A DNA stretch of 9,589 nucleotides, from contig JAGVKR010000139.1 in NCBI GenBank assembly GCA_020050375.1, forward strand, positions 1 through 9,589. The letters run 5' to 3'. How positions within the stretch are numbered: position 1 is the first letter of the stretch; every line of letters begins with the position of its first letter. This DNA comes from Planctomycetales bacterium. GTDB taxonomy: Bacteria > Planctomycetota > Planctomycetia > Planctomycetales > Planctomycetaceae. Below are positions 7,333 to 9,589 of this stretch, one piece after another. The position numbers and the translations under genes were made by a program. Under the pieces are notes generated by a model. That model was not told the DNA's origin. It saw only the letters and a list, made by a program, of their open reading frames with translations, and did not search any database.

Positions 7333-7340
7333 GGTCGTTA

Positions 7341-7574
7341 TCAATCCGCGGACGTCGCCTGTGCTGTTTCTCGCGAAATCGTCCGCGCCTGACGAGAATT
7401 GGCGGATAGTCCGTCGGGGAGGTAGACTGGCCACTCTTGCTTGTGGTCGTCGACATACATGATGACGGTCGCGTCGCAGGGGGGAAGATCGATTGGCTCT
7501 CGCAACCAGACAGCGTCCGGTCCGATCTGCCCGAGTTCCAACGACCCGTCGCCAACGATTAGTGTGAGCTTCAC
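7341..7574 (-). CDS. Small hypothetical protein, divergent partner of the kinase-like gene
   Basis: I do not recognise a named family. The 77-residue product from GTG 7574 reads like a real folded protein: alternating strands (KLTLIVG, SLELGQIG, AVWLREPIDLPP, ATVIMYVDD, EWPVYLPDG) with acidic turns, suggesting a small beta-sandwich or barrel, and no signal peptide or membrane helix. Conserved-looking anchors are GDGSLELGQIGPD (about 8-20), REPIDLPP (24-31) and WPVYLP (48-53). The frame is open further upstream (ATG at 7622 or TTG at 7670), but those starts add a low-complexity leader and run into the divergent gene, and none has a good Shine-Dalgarno, so the start is uncertain. Position suggests a functional link with the kinase-like gene across a 46-bp shared gap. 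Confidence 0.6.
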   Translation of the reverse strand: MKLTLIVGDGSLELGQIGPDAVWLREPIDLPPCDATVIMYVDDHKQEWPVYLPDGLSANSRQARTISRETAQATSAD

Positions 7575-7620
7575 AGCGGCGGAGTAACCGGTCGGTGCAT
7601 TCGAACGAAGCGAGTGGCTC

Positions 7621-8109
7621 ATGGCGAACTGGCGGGACGAGGTTTTGGATCGAGCGAACGAATACGCCAAACGTCACGGTCTGATTTTTGTGAAACAACT
7701 CGGCTTTGGTTACGATGGTATCGTGTTTTCGACAAACTGCAAATCAGCAGTGAAGGCTCTCAGGTTTGACCGCTTGTATGAGCGCGAACGGGACGTTTAC
7801 GCCCGCCTTCGTGAGAACGACGTGACCAGCATTCGCGGTTTTGATGTGCCTCAGGTTGTTCGCACTTCCGAGGATTTGTGGGTCATCGAAATGACGATTG
7901 TGAATCCTCCCTTCGTTCTCGATTTCGCCGGGGCCTATCTCGATACGCCTCCCGATTATCCGGAAGAGGTGATGGAAGAATGGCGGGCCGAAAAGGCCGA
8001 GCAGTTTGGCGATCGCTGGCCGGAAGTCCAGCGCGTCGTCGCCGCGTTTCGCAAATGGAAGATCTACCTCGCTGACGTCAAGCCGGGGAATATCGAGTTC
8101 AAAGAATGA
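7621..8109 (+). CDS. Minimal protein-kinase-like protein ending after the catalytic loop
   Basis: The protein has 162 residues and is soluble. Kinase-like landmarks appear in the right order: a glycine-rich loop LGFGYDGIVF (27-36), SAVKAL with a candidate ATP-binding Lys45, YERERDVY (53-60) with a possible helix-C Glu, a hinge-like WVIEM (87-91), and YLADVKPGNIEF (149-160), which matches HxDxKxxN with D152, K154 and N157. The chain stops at residue 162, so the DFG metal-binding motif, activation loop and C-lobe helices are absent. The 50 bp downstream contain no remnant of them, arguing against a recent frameshift. I recall similar ~150-residue proteins ending in DVNPGNI/DVKPGNI in planctomycetes, so it is probably a natural short family, but its activity is unknown. 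The first part of the gene is poorer in GC (about 42% over 7681-7740) than its neighbours, hinting at transfer. The Shine-Dalgarno is weak. Confidence 0.8.
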   Translation: MANWRDEVLDRANEYAKRHGLIFVKQLGFGYDGIVFSTNCKSAVKALRFDRLYERERDVYARLRENDVTSIRGFDVPQVVRTSEDLWVIEMTIVNPPFVLDFAGAYLDTPPDYPEEVMEEWRAEKAEQFGDRWPEVQRVVAAFRKWKIYLADVKPGNIEFKE

Positions 8110-8119
8110 CGCGGCCTAT

Positions 8120-8148
8120 TTAGCCCCCGGTGAATCACCGGGGGCTAA
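8120..8148. terminator. Perfect 14-bp palindrome between convergent genes
   Basis: TTAGCCCCCGGTGA (8120-8133) and TCACCGGGGGCTAA (8135-8148) are exact complements around a single A. It fills the 51-bp gap between the kinase-like gene and the XRE-cupin gene, so it is well placed as a bidirectional terminator, with A/T ends flanking a GC core. The same design is common as a repeated intergenic element in planctomycete genomes as I recall, so it may be a dispersed repeat used as a terminator. Confidence 0.7.
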
Positions 8149-8160
8149 GTGTGTCCCCCC

Positions 8161-8802
8161 TCAATTGTAAATATCGACCAGGAACACCACCGCCTCCCCC
8201 TTGCCGACGTTGACGATCGCGTGCGGGACGTCGGCGCGGTAGCTGGCGGAATCGCCGGGGTTCAGCGTTTCGGAATCGGCGTCTGACTCGACCCGCACCT
8301 TTCCCTGCTGGACCGTCAGAAACTCGCGTGTCCCTTTGTAGTGCGCGAGGCTCCGCAGCTCGCCGTGAGGTTGCAGCAGGACTTCGTAGAACTCGACGTC
8401 CTTCTCGAGGTTGAGCGGGCTGAGCGTGCGGATCCGGCAATACTTGTCGGACCGGTAATGAAACGTGCGATCGTCGGCGCGGATGACCATCACCGACGAG
8501 CTGGCGTCCGGCGTCTCGACCAGATCGCCGATCGTGATCGCGAACGCCTGCGCGATGCGCATCGTCACCGCCAGCGTGGGATTGGTCTCTTCGCGCTCGA
8601 TCTGGCTGAGCATCGAGCGGCTCACGCCGCTGGCCCCGGCCAGCACTTCCAGCGACCAGTTCCGCTCGGCCCGCAACTGGCGGACGCGATGCCCGAGGTG
8701 CTTCGTCAGCGCGTCGGCGGCCTCTTGCCTGGGAGCCGGTCGTTTCGGCGTCGCTTTCTTTGACGCGGGGCGCCGGGAGACGGGCTTGGGTCGGTCGCGC
8801 AT
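8161..8802 (-). CDS. XRE-family transcriptional regulator with C-terminal cupin domain
   Basis: This is a 213-residue cytoplasmic DNA-binding regulator. A basic, Pro/Lys/Arg-rich N-terminal arm (1-28) is followed by a helix-turn-helix at about 35-95 (LRAERNWSLEVLAGASGVSRSMLSQIEREETNPTL, with SRSMLSQIE as the recognition helix region). A cupin_2 barrel follows at about 139-208, including HYKGTREFLTVQQGKV (154-169) and PGDSASYRADVPHAIVNVG (182-200). In this class the cupin senses a small ligand, often an amino acid or related metabolite. ATG 8802 was chosen because the helix-turn-helix family starts near here; the open frame continues to 9489 but would run antisense through tdh. It is divergent from tdh with 108 bp between, so local control of threonine catabolism and autoregulation are likely, by inference. 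Confidence 0.9.
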   Translation of the reverse strand: MRDRPKPVSRRPASKKATPKRPAPRQEAADALTKHLGHRVRQLRAERNWSLEVLAGASGVSRSMLSQIEREETNPTLAVTMRIAQAFAITIGDLVETPDASSSVMVIRADDRTFHYRSDKYCRIRTLSPLNLEKDVEFYEVLLQPHGELRSLAHYKGTREFLTVQQGKVRVESDADSETLNPGDSASYRADVPHAIVNVGKGEAVVFLVDIYN

Positions 8803-8832
8803 GGCACGTGTCCAAGTGGGTGCATCAGTGTC

Positions 8833-8861
8833 TTGCAAACCGGAGATCGTGATTCTACTAT
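8833..8861 (+). promoter_or_regulatory. Probable sigma-70 promoter of tdh
   Basis: TTGCAA (8833-8838) and TACTAT (8856-8861) are separated by exactly 17 bp, pointing to a transcript start near 8868 and a leader of about 40 nt before the tdh ATG. It is the best promoter match in the window. The tdh Shine-Dalgarno GGGAG lies at 8900-8904, 6 nt before the ATG. Confidence 0.6.
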
Positions 8862-8888
8862 ATCGCACAGAGTTCCGTAATAGTGGAA
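8857..8888. promoter_or_regulatory. Candidate operator dyads overlapping the tdh promoter
   Basis: ACTAT (8857-8861), inside the -10 box, is inverted as ATAGT at 8880-8884. TTCC (8873-8876) is inverted as GGAA at 8885-8888. They cover the -10 box and the expected start site, where a bound regulator would block transcription. The divergent XRE-cupin protein is the obvious candidate; this is inference from position. Confidence 0.4.
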
Positions 8889-8910
8889 ATCGGTGAAAAG
8901 GGAGTTCTCC

Positions 8911-9589
8911 ATGAAAACCATGCCGGCCCTCGTCAAACGTGAGGCCGCTCCGGGGCTGTGGCTCGAGGAAGTTCCCGTCCCCGAGATCGGGATCAACGAC
9001 GTCCTGATCCGCGTCGATCGCACCGGGATCTGCGGGACCGACCTGCACATTTACAAGTGGGATGCGTGGGCCCAAAAGACGATCCCCGTCCCGATGGTCG
9101 TCGGGCACGAGTTCGTCGGCGAGATCGTCGAAGTCGGCTCCAACGTCAAGGACTTTTTTCCCGGCGACGTCGTCAGCGGGGAAGGGCATGTCGTCTGCGG
9201 CCGATGCCGAAACTGCCTGGCCGGCCGGCGGCACCTCTGCAAGGACACGAAAGGGGTCGGCGTCAATCGGCCGGGGGCGTTCGCTTATTACCTGGCTCTG
9301 CCGATGACGAACGTCTGGCATCACCGGCACGATATCGACCGCGACGTGGCTGCGATTTTCGATCCGTTCGGAAACGCCGTCCATACCGCGCTGTCGTTTC
9401 CCGTGCTCGGCGAAGACGTGCTCGTCACCGGCGCGGGGCCGATCGGGATCATGGCGGCGGCCGTGGCCCGGCACGCCGGCGCGCGGCACGTCGTCATCAC
9501 CGACGTCAACGACTATCGCCTCGAGCTGGCGAAAAAGATGGGGGTCACGGTGGCCCTCAACGTGACGACCGGCAAGCTGGCCGACGAGA
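8911..9589 (+). CDS. tdh: L-threonine 3-dehydrogenase, 3' end outside window
   Basis: A zinc-dependent medium-chain dehydrogenase that oxidises L-threonine with NAD+ to 2-amino-3-ketobutyrate, normally cleaved next by Kbl to glycine and acetyl-CoA. The first 226 residues of the usual ~340 are visible and match the E. coli enzyme closely. Catalytic zinc site: C41, H66 and E67 (CGTD at 41-44, GHE at 65-67). Structural zinc: C96, C99, C102, C110. The [10 protein letters not shown] (116-125) and [17 protein letters not shown] (147-163) segments are diagnostic of threonine dehydrogenase rather than other family members. The NAD-binding Rossmann loop is GAGPIG (174-179), and ITDVN (196-200) ends the second strand. 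ATG 8911 has GGGAG 6 nt upstream. The gene runs off the window; kbl would be expected next, but that cannot be seen. Confidence 0.96.
   Translation, partial: MKTMPALVKREAAPGLWLEEVPVPEIGINDVLIRVDRTGICGTDLHIYKWDAWAQKTIPVPMVVGHEFVGEIVEVGSNVKDFFPGDVVSGEGHVVCGRCRNCLAGRRHLCKDTKGVGVNRPGAFAYYLALPMTNVWHHRHDIDRDVAAIFDPFGNAVHTALSFPVLGEDVLVTGAGPIGIMAAAVARHAGARHVVITDVNDYRLELAKKMGVTVALNVTTGKLADE

Noticed and set aside
5338..7698. A very long minus-strand open frame (786 codons) antisense to the ABC operon
   Set aside because: It lies opposite two clear genes, its product is Arg/Asp/His-rich with no domain, and long antisense frames are common in GC-rich DNA.
8161..9489. Longer N-terminal version of the XRE-cupin protein (442 residues)
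   Set aside because: The extra part is antisense to tdh; the helix-turn-helix protein begins naturally at ATG 8802.

Overview
The window looks like chromosomal DNA of a GC-rich planctomycete (Planctomycetota, probably Pirellulales- or Planctomycetales-like). The evidence is the style of the AtpD/AtpC pair, an FHA protein with the 'CDLRLGG...PVLHS' variant I associate with this phylum, several short GC-rich intergenic palindromes, and a small kinase-like protein family I recall mainly from planctomycetes. This taxonomic call is inference; no rRNA or tRNA gene is present to fix it.

Layout, left to right. (1) Positions 1-1666 hold the end of an F-type ATP synthase operon: atpD without its N-terminus, then atpC. 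They are separated by an unusual 151-bp low-complexity spacer, and atpC has no visible Shine-Dalgarno. (2) Positions 1667-2047 hold no convincing gene but carry a nested double palindrome and a leader hairpin. (3) Positions 2048-2980 encode a degenerate FHA-domain protein with a coiled-coil tail. (4) Positions 2981-3172 are a convergent spacer with two small palindromes. (5) Positions 3173-4873 (minus strand) encode a sodium:solute symporter that starts at TTG. (6) Positions 4874-5305 are a divergent control region with a 49-nt hairpin or dyad. (7) Positions 5306-7296 are a two-gene ABC exporter operon: a LolD/MacB-type ATPase and an FtsX/MacB-fold permease overlapping by ATGA. (8) Positions 7297-8160 are a small accessory island. 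It holds a divergent pair made of a 77-aa all-beta-looking protein (minus) and a 162-aa kinase-like protein that ends just after its catalytic loop (plus), with a hairpin on each side. (9) Positions 8161-9589 hold an XRE-cupin regulator (minus) divergent from tdh, L-threonine 3-dehydrogenase, which is cut by the window end.

The clearest functional units are ATP synthesis (atpD-atpC), an ABC exporter, and a threonine-catabolism locus with its probable regulator. The best candidate for something undescribed is the divergent mini-kinase/partner pair at 7341-8109. Secondary points of interest are the atpD-atpC spacer, the FHA protein that has lost phosphate-contact residues, and the large dyad in front of the symporter gene.
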